Assembly: GCF_001632775.1 (NCBI RefSeq)
Contig: NZ_CP015249.1
Coordinates: forward strand, 3,018,686-3,082,685
Length of the DNA stretch: 64,000 nucleotides
Direction: 5' to 3'
Origin: Dokdonella koreensis DS-123
GTDB taxonomy: Bacteria; Pseudomonadota; Gammaproteobacteria; Xanthomonadales; Rhodanobacteraceae
The notes under the pieces are model-generated. The model worked only from the letters and a program-made list of their open reading frames with translations. It was not told where the DNA came from and did no database searches. Shown in pieces: positions 51,556-60,708 of this stretch. Both the position numbers and the translations under genes were made by a program. Each line of letters starts with the position of its first letter. Position 1 is the first letter of the stretch.

Positions 51556-52401
51556 ATGACATTCGAGACGATCTCCGAGCAGCGCTGCTTCGGCGGCATC
51601 CAGGGCTTCTATTCGCACGCCTCTTCCGAGACCGGCGGCACGATGAAGTTCGCGGTCTACCACCCGCCGCAGGCGGCGACCGGCAAGGTGCCGGTGCTGT
51701 ACTACCTGGCAGGACTGACCTGCACCGAGGAGACCTTCATCATCAAGGCCGGCGCCCAGCGCCTGGCGGCGGAACTGGGCCTGATGCTGGTCGCGCCGGA
51801 CACCAGCCCGCGCAACACCGGCATCGAGGGCGCCACCGGCGACTGGGAGTTCGGCGAGGCTGCCGGCTTCTATCTCGATGCGACCACGCCGGCGTTCGCC
51901 GCGCGTTTCCGCATGTACAGCTACGTCACGCGCGAACTGCCGGCGCTGATCGCCGCCGGGTTCGCGGCGGCCGACACCGCGCGCAGCGGCATCTTCGGGC
52001 ATTCGATGGGCGGCCACGGCGCGCTGACGATCGCGCTGAAGAATCCCGGCGCCTACCGCTCGGTCTCGGCGTTCGCGCCGATCGTCGCACCGTCGCAGGT
52101 GCCCTGGGGCCTGAAGGCGCTGCCGCGCTACCTGGGCGAGGACCGCGTGGCGTGGCAGCCGTACGACACGGTGGCCCTGCTGCGCAGCGGCCACCGCTTC
52201 GACGGCACGCTGCTGGTCGATCAGGGCGACGCGGACAAGTTCCTCGAACCGCAGCTCAAGCCCGAGCTGCTGGCCGCCGCCGCGAAGGACGCCGGCCAGG
52301 CGCTCACCCTGCGCCTGCAGCCCGGCTACGACCACAGCTACTACTTCATCCAGACCTTCATCGAGGACCACCTGCGCCATCACGCGCGGGCGCTGGCCTG
52401 A
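51556..52401 (+). CDS. fghA: S-formylglutathione hydrolase
   Basis: Esterase-fold enzyme of 281 residues that hydrolyses S-formylglutathione to formate and glutathione, the last step of glutathione-dependent formaldehyde oxidation. The catalytic Ser150 lies in FGHSMGGHGAL, Asp in DQGDADKF and His in YDHSYYF. LAGLTCTEETF is the oxyanion and cysteine-rich family segment. AGGA precedes the ATG. The partner S-(hydroxymethyl)glutathione dehydrogenase is not adjacent. Confidence 0.96.
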   Translation: MTFETISEQRCFGGIQGFYSHASSETGGTMKFAVYHPPQAATGKVPVLYYLAGLTCTEETFIIKAGAQRLAAELGLMLVAPDTSPRNTGIEGATGDWEFGEAAGFYLDATTPAFAARFRMYSYVTRELPALIAAGFAAADTARSGIFGHSMGGHGALTIALKNPGAYRSVSAFAPIVAPSQVPWGLKALPRYLGEDRVAWQPYDTVALLRSGHRFDGTLLVDQGDADKFLEPQLKPELLAAAAKDAGQALTLRLQPGYDHSYYFIQTFIEDHLRHHARALA

Positions 52402-52412
52402 CAGGCACCCCA

Positions 52413-52442
52413 CCGGCGTCCGCCGCATCGCGGCGGCGCCGG
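52413..52442. terminator. GC-rich hairpin between fghA and a convergent gene
   Basis: A 13-bp stem (CCGGCG plus CCGCCGC with GCGGCGG plus CGCCGG) with one bulged T and a 3-nt loop, 11 bp after the fghA stop. No U-run follows in either direction. Confidence 0.5.
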
Positions 52443-52455
52443 GCACGGTCGCCGG

Positions 52456-53076
52456 CTACTCGTAGCCCCACGGCGGGGGCGGCGCCTCGACCGGCTGCGA
52501 CAGGTCGAATTCCACCCGGAAGTGGCGATCGGGCCGTCGCAGCTCGTAGGCGAAGCGCGAGCCGGGCTCGACCTCCAGCGACCAGACGTTGTCGACCGAC
52601 GCGTTCAATCCGCCCTTCAGGAACATCGCCTTGGATTCGGCGTCCGCCGGAAACGACTGGCGTATCGCGGTACCGGCGCCGGCCGCGGCACTGTCGCCGC
52701 CGTACTGCGTGAGGTCGTCCTCGCTGCCGTCGCGATGACGGTGGTCGTGCTTGAGGCGCAGGCCGCCGTCGACGCGGCTGACGATCCAGGTCCGCGAGCG
52801 ATCGTCGCCGACGTGGAACGGAATGCGGATCTCCTGCTCGGAGCAGGTGCGCACGTGCATCACCGACGGACCGCCGAAGCTTTCGCGGTCGCGCTCGTCG
52901 AAGGCGACCAGGCGGCCCGCGAAGGCCTTGCCGCAGAGTGCGCCGAGCTGCGCGAAGAAGGCATCGGCTGGCTTCGCCGAGGCGGCGGTCGGACTCGAGG
53001 CCGCGGACGAAGGGGTCGGGCGGTCGCAGCCCGGCAGCAGGATCAGCAAGGCGATCGGCAGGAGGAAGGTACGCAT
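52456..53076 (-). CDS. Putative lipoprotein of unknown function
   Basis: I do not recognise this protein. It has 206 residues with a signal peptide and lipobox LLPGC (Cys17), then an Ala/Ser/Thr/Pro linker to about 35 and a soluble domain with two cysteines (LCGKAFAGR, RTCSEQEIRIPFHVG) and a histidine-rich stretch (KHDHRHRDGSEDD). The C-terminus is Pro-rich. The GKAFAGR and RTWIVSR segments suggest a small exported beta-rich domain. It lies 70 bp downstream of the DUF1684 gene on the same strand and may share its transcript. Confidence 0.75.
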   Translation of the reverse strand: MRTFLLPIALLILLPGCDRPTPSSAASSPTAASAKPADAFFAQLGALCGKAFAGRLVAFDERDRESFGGPSVMHVRTCSEQEIRIPFHVGDDRSRTWIVSRVDGGLRLKHDHRHRDGSEDDLTQYGGDSAAAGAGTAIRQSFPADAESKAMFLKGGLNASVDNVWSLEVEPGSRFAYELRRPDRHFRVEFDLSQPVEAPPPPWGYE

Positions 53077-53146
53077 GCGCCAACCCTAACGGGCCGGAGC
53101 CACCGCCGCAAGGCGACGCACCCGCCCGTGCCGGATCGCCGCCGCG

Positions 53147-54043
53147 TCAGTGATCGCTGCCGCGGTACTTCTTCTCGCCGGCCGTCACCGCCACGCCCAA
53201 CCGGTTCTCCGGCGGCGCCAGCGGACAGGTCGCGTACGGCGTGAACGCGCACGGCGGGTTGTAGGCCTTGTTGAAGTCGAGCACCACGACACCGTCCTTG
53301 GCCACGTCGGCATAGAGGAACCGCGCGGCGCCGTAGGTCTCCTTGCCGCTGGTCCGGTCGGCGAGGATGAAGAACAGCTGCGTCGCGTCCGGCGACTCGA
53401 TCACCGGCAGCAGCTCGTAGCTGCGGCCTTCGCGCTCGAACACCGCCTTGCCGGGCACCGTCATCGCATCGACGGTGCCGATGATGTTGGGGATGTCCAG
53501 CGTCCGGGGTGGATCGAACGCGACCCACTGGGCCTCGATCCGCCAGGACGGATCGATCGGGTACCGGTCCAGGCCGAGGAAGTGCGTGCGCGTGGGCGCC
53601 TCGCTGTCGCGCACGCGCAGCGCGTAGCGGTCGCCGCGCTTGATGACGATGAAGCTCGCGGTGCCGAAGCGGACCACGCTCGGCTCGGCCTGGGCATCGT
53701 CGCGCAGCGCGGCCTTGGACACGCGCTGGCCGTCGATGGTCGCCTCGGCGGCCGGATCGAGTTCCAGCGTCACGCCGCCGCCGTCGAGCACCGCGACGCC
53801 GAGCTTCGCCGGCCCGGCCTTCAGCACGATGTCGTTGCCGTCGGCGCTGCCGATCGTGTTGCGCCCGGCCTGCAGCCAGTCCAGCCCGATCAGGCTGAGC
53901 CAGCCTTCGGGTGCCTGCAGGCGCTCCAGACGCTTGGCCTGCCAGGCCTGGATCTGCTGGGTGTAGTCCGATGGTGCGGCGGTGGCGGGGACGGTCATGG
54001 CGAAGATCACGGCGAGGATCGCGACGAACGGGCTGCGGGTCAT
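53147..54043 (-). CDS. DUF1684 exported protein
   Basis: A 298-residue protein with a signal peptide (about 1-22, ending VPATA). The FHA-like beta half (WLSLIGLDWLQAGRNTIGS, about 45-63) and the C-terminal signature (VVVLDFNKAYNPPCAFTPYA, then CPLAPPENRLGVAV) define DUF1684. Family members are exported and of unknown role; the paired CAF and TCP cysteines could form a disulfide. It follows mutL by 110 bp on the same strand. Confidence 0.88.
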   Translation of the reverse strand: MTRSPFVAILAVIFAMTVPATAAPSDYTQQIQAWQAKRLERLQAPEGWLSLIGLDWLQAGRNTIGSADGNDIVLKAGPAKLGVAVLDGGGVTLELDPAAEATIDGQRVSKAALRDDAQAEPSVVRFGTASFIVIKRGDRYALRVRDSEAPTRTHFLGLDRYPIDPSWRIEAQWVAFDPPRTLDIPNIIGTVDAMTVPGKAVFEREGRSYELLPVIESPDATQLFFILADRTSGKETYGAARFLYADVAKDGVVVLDFNKAYNPPCAFTPYATCPLAPPENRLGVAVTAGEKKYRGSDH

Positions 54044-54153
54044 GGCATCGATTCCGGAACGGCGGGACGCGCCGGCAGGGGCATCAGCGTACCACCGGAG
54101 CGGACGCGGCCCGGTCGCCCGGCAGCATGAGGATATGAGCGATCGGCCGATTC

Positions 54154-55968
54154 TCAACGGCCGCGCAGGAACAGGCGGTCCAGTTCGGCCATGCCGAGCT
54201 GGACCGTGGTCGGCCGGCCGTGGTTGCACTGCCCGGACCGCTCGGTGCGCTCCATCTCGCGCAGCAGCGCATTCATCTCCGGCAGGCTCAGGCGGCGGTT
54301 CGCGCGCACGGAGCCGTGGCAGGCCATCGTCGCCAGCAGTTCGTTGCCGGCTTCCTCGATCCGGCGCGAACTGCCCTGCGCGACGAAGTCGGCGATCACG
54401 TCGCGGACCAGCTGCTGGACGTCCGAGCCTTCGAGTAGCATCGGTACGCGTCGCACCACCGCGCCTTGCGGGCCGCTGCGCACGACGTCGAAGCCGAGCA
54501 CGGCGAAACGCTCGGCGTGCTCCTCGACGGCAGCGGCCTCGCGCTCGCTCAGCGCCAGCGTCAGCGGCACCAGCAGCTGCTGCGCACGAATGCCCTCCCC
54601 GGCCTGCGCCAGCTTGAGCTTCTCGTAGGTGATGCGCTCGTGCGCAGCGTGCATGTCGACCAGGACCAGGCCCTGGGCGTTCTCGGCCAGGATGTAGACG
54701 CCGTGCAGCTGCGCCAGCGCGAAGCCGAGCGGGGGCACCTCGCCGGCTTCCTGCGGTGCCGTGCCCTCGGCACGGTACTCGCCCGCCGCGTCGGTGCCCG
54801 GTGCGATCGCCGGCGCCATGCTGCCACGGGCCGGCGCGCCCAGCAGGGCCGCGTAGTCCGCCAGCGGTTCGCGCGTGCCGAGTCCCAGTCCGCCCTGCTG
54901 GCGGTAGACCGGCCAGGCCGGCAGCGCGGCAGGCGCGGCGGCCGGAGCCGCGGCGACGGCGGAGCCGGCGCGCGTTCCCGACAACGCCTCGTCGAGCGTG
55001 CGGTACAGGAAGTCGTGCACCAGCCGCGACTCGCGGAAGCGCACCTCGTGCTTGGCCGGATGCACGTTGACGTCGACCAGGGCCGGATCGAGCTCGAGGA
55101 ACAGCACGAAGGCCGGATGACGGCCGTGGAACAGCACGTCGGCGTAGGCCTGGCGCACGGCATGGGCGACCAGGCGGTCGCGTACCAGGCGCCCGTTGAC
55201 GTGGAAGTACTGCTGGTCGGCCTGGCTGCGCGAGGCGGTCGGCAGGCCGACCCAGCCGTGCAGGCGTAAGCCGGCGCCGGCATGGTCCACGCGCAGGCTG
55301 CGCTCGACGAAATCACCGCCGAGCACGTCGCCGATGCGGCGCTGGATGTCGGCCTCGCCGTGCGCGGGCCGCAACAGGCGCAGAGGCTTGCCGTTGTTGG
55401 CGAGGCGGAACTCGACCTCGGCACGGGCCAGCGCGATCGACTTGATCAGCTCGTCGATATAGCCGAACTCGGTGCGCTCGGCGCGCAGGAACTTGCGGCG
55501 TGCCGGCACGTTGTAGAAGAGGTCGCGCACCTCGACCACGGTGCCGACCGGATGCTGGGCCGGCTTCGGCAGCAGCGGCCGGCCGCCGTCCACCTCGATG
55601 CGCCAGGCGGCGTCGCCGCCGGCGGTGCGCGACATCAGCGCGAAGCGCGAGACCGACGCGATCGACGGCAGCGCCTCGCCGCGGAACCCGAGCGTGCCGA
55701 CCCGTTCGAGGTCGTCGAAGCTGGCGATCTTGCTGGTCGCATGCGAGGTGATCGCCAGCGGCAGGTCGTCCGGCTCGATGCCGCCGCCGTCGTCGCGCAC
55801 GCGGATCAGGCGGGCGCCGCCGTCCTCGATGTCGACCTCGACGCGGCGCGCGCCGGCGTCGATGCTGTTCTCGACCAGTTCCTTGACGACCGAGGCCGGG
55901 CGCTCGATCACCTCGCCGGCGGCGATCTGGTTGACCAGTTCGGGAGGAAGCGCGTGGATGCGTCGCAT
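54154..55968 (-). CDS. mutL: DNA mismatch repair protein MutL (endonuclease-type)
   Basis: Couples MutS mismatch recognition to strand removal. It has 604 residues. The GHKL ATPase (about 1-330) shows [24 protein letters not shown] and [11 protein letters not shown] Pro/Ala linker leads to the C-terminal dimerisation domain with [12 protein letters not shown] (residues 438-449), the DQHA(x)2E(x)4E-type metal site, plus CNHGRP near 579. These mark a nicking MutL, used by bacteria without MutH. I start at the ATG giving [18 protein letters not shown]; a TTG five codons earlier is less likely. Confidence 0.97.
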   Translation of the reverse strand: MRRIHALPPELVNQIAAGEVIERPASVVKELVENSIDAGARRVEVDIEDGGARLIRVRDDGGGIEPDDLPLAITSHATSKIASFDDLERVGTLGFRGEALPSIASVSRFALMSRTAGGDAAWRIEVDGGRPLLPKPAQHPVGTVVEVRDLFYNVPARRKFLRAERTEFGYIDELIKSIALARAEVEFRLANNGKPLRLLRPAHGEADIQRRIGDVLGGDFVERSLRVDHAGAGLRLHGWVGLPTASRSQADQQYFHVNGRLVRDRLVAHAVRQAYADVLFHGRHPAFVLFLELDPALVDVNVHPAKHEVRFRESRLVHDFLYRTLDEALSGTRAGSAVAAAPAAAPAALPAWPVYRQQGGLGLGTREPLADYAALLGAPARGSMAPAIAPGTDAAGEYRAEGTAPQEAGEVPPLGFALAQLHGVYILAENAQGLVLVDMHAAHERITYEKLKLAQAGEGIRAQQLLVPLTLALSEREAAAVEEHAERFAVLGFDVVRSGPQGAVVRRVPMLLEGSDVQQLVRDVIADFVAQGSSRRIEEAGNELLATMACHGSVRANRRLSLPEMNALLREMERTERSGQCNHGRPTTVQLGMAELDRLFLRGR

Positions 55969-56135
55969 GAGCGGAAACGGCAAGACGTCACCGCATCATA
56001 GCCGAACGCCTGCGCCGGCACGTTGTCGCGAAAGGGGGGGGCCGCGCCGCCGGTCCCACGGGGCGACGGCGTGCGCCTTGGTCCCGGAGGCGGCCCTGCC
56101 CGGATCGCGCCGGCAGGCGGTTTCCCGATGGCGCG

Positions 56136-57464
56136 CTAGCCGGCCGGAATGTCCAGCACGTCGCCGACGCGCAGCGCGTCGCTGGCCAGCTTGTTGGCGC
56201 TGCGCAGCTTGCCGGCGGTGGTCCCGTGGCGCTCGGCGATGATCGCCAGCGTCTCGCCCCGGCCGACGACATGGCGCGACGGACGGAACTTGTCGGCGTT
56301 GGCGGCGAACCAGGTCCCCTGCGGCGGCATCATGCGGAAGTAGTTGCGCGCACCGTCGAGGATCGCGCCGGCCAGCTTCTCGCGATGGACCGCATCGTTG
56401 AGGCGCTTCTCCTCGGCGGGGTTGCTGATGAAGGCCGTCTCGACCAGGATCGAGGGCACGTCCGGCGAGCGCAGCACGACGAAGTTGGCACGCTCGACCT
56501 GGCGCCGGTGGGTCGGGCCGATCTGCCGCAGCGCGACCAGCACGTGATCGGCCACCGCGTTGCTGGCGTCCATCGTCGCGCCCTGCTGGAGGTCGAGCAG
56601 CACCGCCGCGAGGCTGTCCTCCTTGTCGTCCAGCGACACGCCGCCGATCAGGTCGGCGCGGTTCTCGCGATCGGCCAGCCGCCGTGCCGCCTCGCTCGAT
56701 GCGCCGCGCGTGGACAGCACCCATACCGACGATCCGCGCGCCGTCTCGCACGAACCCGGACAGGCGTCGGCGTGGATCGACACGAACAGGTCCGCGCGCG
56801 CCTCGCGCGCCTTGCGGTAGCGGTCCTCGCGCTTGACGTAGTAGTCGCCGTCGCGGGTCAGGATGGCGGTCATGCCCGGTTCGCGGTCGATCTGCCGCTT
56901 GAGCTCGCGCGCGACCTGAAGCGTGATGTTCTTCTCGTGGGTGCCGGTGGCGCCGCGCGCGCCCGGGTCCTCGCCGCCGTGGCCGGCGTCGATCGCGATC
57001 ACCACCGGGCGCGGCTCGCCGGGCAGCACCTGCTTGACCGTCTTGACCGGTGCCGGCTTCTGCTTGGGGTACAGATCGACCACCAGCCGATAGCCGAGCT
57101 TCTCGGCCGGCGGCAGCAGGAAGCTCTTGGGCCGCACCTCGGCGCCCAGGTCCAGGACGATGCGCGCGTCGCTCTTGCCCTGCTTGCCGATGCGGACGGC
57201 CTTGAGCATGCCCTTGGCGGCCGGCGCCCCCAGCCCCTCGACGATGCGTCCGTCCTTGACGTCGATGACGATGCGCCCGGGGTCGGAAAGCTCGAACAGC
57301 TTGTAGTCGAGCGGGCCGCTGACGTCGAACACCGCGCGCGTGTAGTCCGGACCTTCCCAGATGCGCAGCGCCTTGATGTCGGCCGCTCCGGCGGGCACGG
57401 CGGCGCCGAGCAGCAGGGCCGCCCAGGGAGCGAGGATGCGCGCTGGAAGTTTCCCCAATCGCAT
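56136..57464 (-). CDS. amiB: N-acetylmuramoyl-L-alanine amidase AmiB
   Basis: Periplasmic zinc amidase that cuts septal peptidoglycan so daughter cells separate. It has 442 residues from MRLGKLPARILAPW. The signal peptide spans about 1-27 (VPAGA cleavage), followed by an AMIN domain (about 30-130), an Amidase_3 domain with IAIDAGHGGEDPGARG (zinc His) and the ligands HEKNITL and VSIHADA, and a C-terminal LysM (HVVGRGETLAIIAERHGTT). An ATG ten codons upstream (57494) is possible. Position between tsaE and mutL identifies AmiB. A G8 run lies in the gap to mutL. Confidence 0.94.
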   Translation of the reverse strand: MRLGKLPARILAPWAALLLGAAVPAGAADIKALRIWEGPDYTRAVFDVSGPLDYKLFELSDPGRIVIDVKDGRIVEGLGAPAAKGMLKAVRIGKQGKSDARIVLDLGAEVRPKSFLLPPAEKLGYRLVVDLYPKQKPAPVKTVKQVLPGEPRPVVIAIDAGHGGEDPGARGATGTHEKNITLQVARELKRQIDREPGMTAILTRDGDYYVKREDRYRKAREARADLFVSIHADACPGSCETARGSSVWVLSTRGASSEAARRLADRENRADLIGGVSLDDKEDSLAAVLLDLQQGATMDASNAVADHVLVALRQIGPTHRRQVERANFVVLRSPDVPSILVETAFISNPAEEKRLNDAVHREKLAGAILDGARNYFRMMPPQGTWFAANADKFRPSRHVVGRGETLAIIAERHGTTAGKLRSANKLASDALRVGDVLDIPAG

Positions 57465-57552
57465 AGGCCGCGATTGAACCGCAGCCATACGCAAATTTCA
57501 AGATTTTTTTCGTTCTAAATCCACAAGCTGCAGGACATTCCTGACCAACTAT

Positions 57553-58035
57553 TCAGGTTTGTCCTGATTCCGCCGCCGCGCGCAGCCGGTCGAGCATCGC
57601 CCGCCCCTGGGCGCTGACGGCCTCGATCGCCAGGTCGCGCACCGCGCCGGCATGTGCCAGCCGGACCGCCAGATCGACCGGCGGCAGCGCATCGCCGCCG
57701 CGCTCGGGCCATTCGATCAGCAGCACCGCGCCGGGGTCGGCCAGGTCGGCCAGGCCCAGCCACTCCAGCTCGCCGGGGTCCGCGATCCGGTACAGGTCCA
57801 GATGATGCAGCGCACGCCCATCGGCGCGGTAGGACTCGATCAGGCTGTAGGTCGGGCTCTTGATCCGCGCGCCGGCCCCCAGCGTACGCAGCAGCGCGCG
57901 CGCGAACGTGGTCTTGCCGGCGCCGAGGTCGCCGTGCAGATGAATCACGCCGCCATCGGCGAGCGCCGGCGCGAGCGCCGCGGCCAGCGCGGTCAGGCCC
58001 GCCTCGTCGACCACGCGACGCAGGGCGCCGCTCAT
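57553..58035 (-). CDS. tsaE: tRNA threonylcarbamoyladenosine synthesis ATPase TsaE
   Basis: ATPase that works with TsaB and TsaD to install t6A37 on ANN-decoding tRNAs. It has 160 residues. Walker A GDLGAGKTTFARALLR is at about residues 35-50, SPTYSLIESY is the family second motif, and the HHLDLYRIADPGELEWLG and LLIEWPERGG segments follow. Its ATG overlaps the nnr stop, as in the E. coli nnr-tsaE pair. About 60 bp of unusually AT-rich DNA before amiB may hold an internal promoter. Confidence 0.96.
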   Translation of the reverse strand: MSGALRRVVDEAGLTALAAALAPALADGGVIHLHGDLGAGKTTFARALLRTLGAGARIKSPTYSLIESYRADGRALHHLDLYRIADPGELEWLGLADLADPGAVLLIEWPERGGDALPPVDLAVRLAHAGAVRDLAIEAVSAQGRAMLDRLRAAAESGQT

Positions 58036-59513
58036 GCCGTGAACCGGTTGGCCAGCGTCCGCAGCGGCGCGAACAGGTCCGAGGCGAGCAGCCCGCGCGG
58101 CGATCCGCCGGCGGCGAGGTCGCCGGCGCGCGCATGCAGCGCAACGCCGAGCCGGGCCGCGTCCCAGGCACTCAACCCTTGCGCCAGCAGGGCGCCGATC
58201 ACACCGGTCAGCACGTCGCCCATACCGGCCGTCGCCATGCCCGGATTGCCCCAGGGACATACCGCCACGTGGCCGTCCGGATCGGCGATCAGGCTGCCGG
58301 CACCCTTGAGCACGACCACCGCACGGTGGCGCTGCGCCAGCGCGCGCGCGGCCGCGTAGCGGTCGGCCTGGACCGCCGCGACGTCACTGCCGAGCAGGCG
58401 CGCCGCCTCGCCCGGGTGCGGTGTCAGCACACTGCCGGCGGGCACCGGCTGCGCCTGGCGTGCCAGCAGGTTCAGCGCATCGGCATCGACCACGCACGGC
58501 CTGCCGGCCGCCAGCGCGCGGTCCCAGAGCGCATGCGACCAGGCGCCCTGGCCCAGGCCCGGTCCGAGCGCGACCACGTCGGCGCGTTCGAGCAAGACCT
58601 GCAAGGCCGGCGCACCGTCGACGCCACGCACCATCAGCTCGGGGCGCGCGGCGAGAACGGCACCGACGTGGTCCTCGCGCGTGGCGATGCCGACCAGTCC
58701 GGCACCGCAGCGCAGCGCCGCTTCGCCGGCCAGCCGGATCGCACCGCCCATGCCGTGGTCGCCGCCGACCGCGAGCAGATGGCCGAACCGCCCCTTGTTG
58801 ACGTCGGCATCGCGGGTCGGCAGCACGCAGCCGATGCCCGCATCGAGCAGGCGCGCATCGGGCACGATGCCGCTGCGCGCCATCGCGGGGACGTCGAGCA
58901 GTGCCAGCTCGCGCTCGCCGCAGCAGTCGGCCGCCGCCGCCGTGAACAGGCCGCGCTTCCAGCCGACGAAGCAGATCGTCGCCGCGGCACGGACGGCAAC
59001 GCCGAGCGGCATGCCGGTATCGGCGGCGAGTCCCGACGGGACGTCGAGGGCGAGCACCGGCCGCCCGCATGCGTTCAGCTGCGCGATCAAGGCCGCGGCG
59101 ACACCCTGCGGCGCACGCGCCAGGCCGGTTCCGAACAAGCCATCGACGTAGACGTCCGCCAGCGGCAGTCCATCATCGGCGTTCCCCAGCCCGCCGCCGG
59201 CGTCGGCATAGGCGGCGAGCGCCGCCCGCGCGTCATCGCCGCCCGGGCGCTCCGGCAGCAGGGCCGTCACGGCCAGGCCCGCGTGCAGCGCCCGTTCGCC
59301 GACCAGCAGCGCATCGCCGCCGTTGTTGCCGGATCCGGCCAGCAGGCACAGGCGGCGGGCCTCGGGCCAGCGCCGCCGCAGCGTGTCGAATGCCGCGGCG
59401 GCGGCACGCCGCATCAGCTCCAGGCCCGGAACGCCGCAACGATCGATCGTCGCGCGATCGATCCGGCGGACCTGGTCGGCGGTGTACAGCGCGGTGGCGG
59501 GATCGGCCGGCAT
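58032..59513 (-). CDS. nnr: Bifunctional NAD(P)H-hydrate epimerase/dehydratase
   Basis: Repairs NAD(P)H damaged by hydration. It has 493 residues. The N-terminal YjeF epimerase (about 1-210) has LCLLAGSGNNGGDALLVG and LALDVPSGLAADTG. The C-terminal ADP- or ATP-dependent dehydratase (about 225-490) has NKGRFGHLLAVGGDHGMGGA, VVLKGAGSLIADPDG and GNPGMATAGMGDVLTGVIGA, the nucleotide-binding motif. The two halves are separate proteins in some organisms. It is divergent from queG by 21 bp and overlaps tsaE. Confidence 0.96.
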   Translation of the reverse strand: MPADPATALYTADQVRRIDRATIDRCGVPGLELMRRAAAAAFDTLRRRWPEARRLCLLAGSGNNGGDALLVGERALHAGLAVTALLPERPGGDDARAALAAYADAGGGLGNADDGLPLADVYVDGLFGTGLARAPQGVAAALIAQLNACGRPVLALDVPSGLAADTGMPLGVAVRAAATICFVGWKRGLFTAAAADCCGERELALLDVPAMARSGIVPDARLLDAGIGCVLPTRDADVNKGRFGHLLAVGGDHGMGGAIRLAGEAALRCGAGLVGIATREDHVGAVLAARPELMVRGVDGAPALQVLLERADVVALGPGLGQGAWSHALWDRALAAGRPCVVDADALNLLARQAQPVPAGSVLTPHPGEAARLLGSDVAAVQADRYAAARALAQRHRAVVVLKGAGSLIADPDGHVAVCPWGNPGMATAGMGDVLTGVIGALLAQGLSAWDAARLGVALHARAGDLAAGGSPRGLLASDLFAPLRTLANRFTA

Positions 59514-59534
59514 CCGACCGATTATAGTGACCCG

Positions 59535-60659
59535 ATGCCAGCCGCCGCATGCCGGAACACCATCGACTTCGCCGCCCTCGCCGCGGAGATCCGGCAGTGG
59601 GCGGCGGAGCTGGGCTTCCGCGACATCGGCATCGCCGGCACCGAGCTGGGCGAGGACGAGACGCACCTGCTCAACTGGCTGGCGGCCGGCCGCCACGGCG
59701 AGATGGACTACATGGCCAACCATGGCGTCAAGCGCAGCCGCCCGGCCGAGCTGCAGCCCGGCACGCTGCGCGTGATCTCGGTGCGCATGGACTACCTGCC
59801 GGCCGGCGCGCGCGACGGCTGGGACGTGCTCGGGGATCCGGACGCAGCCTACGTCGCGCGCTATGCACTGGGACGCGACTACCACAAGCTGATGCGCAAC
59901 CGCCTGCAGAAGCTGGCCGATCGCATCGCTGCCCGGACCGGGCCGTTCGGCTATCGCGCCTTCGTCGATTCGGCGCCGGTGCTCGAGCGCGCGCTGGCAC
60001 GCGATGCCGGCATCGGCTGGATCGGCAAGCACACCTGCCTGATCGACAGCCGCGGCGGCTCGTGGTTCTTCCTCGGCGAGTTGTTCACCGACCTGCCGCT
60101 GCCGCTCGGCGCCGCGGCCACCGCGCACTGCGGCACCTGTACGCGCTGCATCGAGATCTGCCCGACCCGGGCCATCCTCGCGCCCTACCAGCTCGACGCG
60201 CGCCGCTGCATCGCCTACCTGACGATCGAATCGCGCGGGCCGATCCCGGTCGAACTGCGTCCGCTGATCGGCAACCGCATCTTCGGTTGCGACGACTGCC
60301 AGCTGGTCTGCCCGTGGAACAAGTTCGCCACGCCGACCACCGAGCCGGACTTCGCGCCGCGCCACCGGCTCGACGACAGCCGCCTGGTCGACCTGTTCGC
60401 CTGGACCGAGGCCGAGTTCCTGCAACGCACGGAAGGCTCGCCGATCCGCCGCACCGGCTATCCGGGCTGGCTGCGCAACATCGCCGTGGCGCTCGGCAAT
60501 GCGCCCTATGCCGAACCGACGATGCAGGCGCTCGCGGCGCGCCAGGACGATCCTTCCGAGCTCGTGCGCGAGCACGTCGCCTGGGCGCTGGCCGAGCAGC
60601 GGCGCAAGCAGGCAGCGCACGCGTCCGTCTCGGCAGGGCCGGCGCCGGGCGCCGGCTGA
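59535..60659 (+). CDS. queG: Epoxyqueuosine reductase QueG
   Basis: Cobalamin-dependent iron-sulfur enzyme that reduces epoxyqueuosine to queuosine in tRNA. It has 374 residues. The two 4Fe-4S motifs are CGTCTRCIEICPT and CDDCQLVCPWNKF. RDYHKLMRNRLQKLADRI and GWIGKHTCLI are family signatures, and a HEAT-like C-terminus follows. TATAGT (59523-59528) lies only 6 bp before the ATG, which would give a leaderless mRNA. A terminator overlaps its stop. Confidence 0.97.
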   Translation: MPAAACRNTIDFAALAAEIRQWAAELGFRDIGIAGTELGEDETHLLNWLAAGRHGEMDYMANHGVKRSRPAELQPGTLRVISVRMDYLPAGARDGWDVLGDPDAAYVARYALGRDYHKLMRNRLQKLADRIAARTGPFGYRAFVDSAPVLERALARDAGIGWIGKHTCLIDSRGGSWFFLGELFTDLPLPLGAAATAHCGTCTRCIEICPTRAILAPYQLDARRCIAYLTIESRGPIPVELRPLIGNRIFGCDDCQLVCPWNKFATPTTEPDFAPRHRLDDSRLVDLFAWTEAEFLQRTEGSPIRRTGYPGWLRNIAVALGNAPYAEPTMQALAARQDDPSELVREHVAWALAEQRRKQAAHASVSAGPAPGAG

Positions 60660-60682
60660 AGGGCCGCCCGAGGGCGGCCCTT
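60659..60682. terminator. Bidirectional terminator between queG and the kelch gene
   Basis: A perfect 10-bp stem AAGGGCCGCC/GGCGGCCCTT with a CGAG loop starts at the last base of the queG stop and lies 27 bp beyond the convergent kelch gene stop. Short T-runs flank it on both strands only weakly. Confidence 0.7.
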
Positions 60683-60708
60683 GGCCTTCATGGAACGGTG
60701 CGGCGCGC

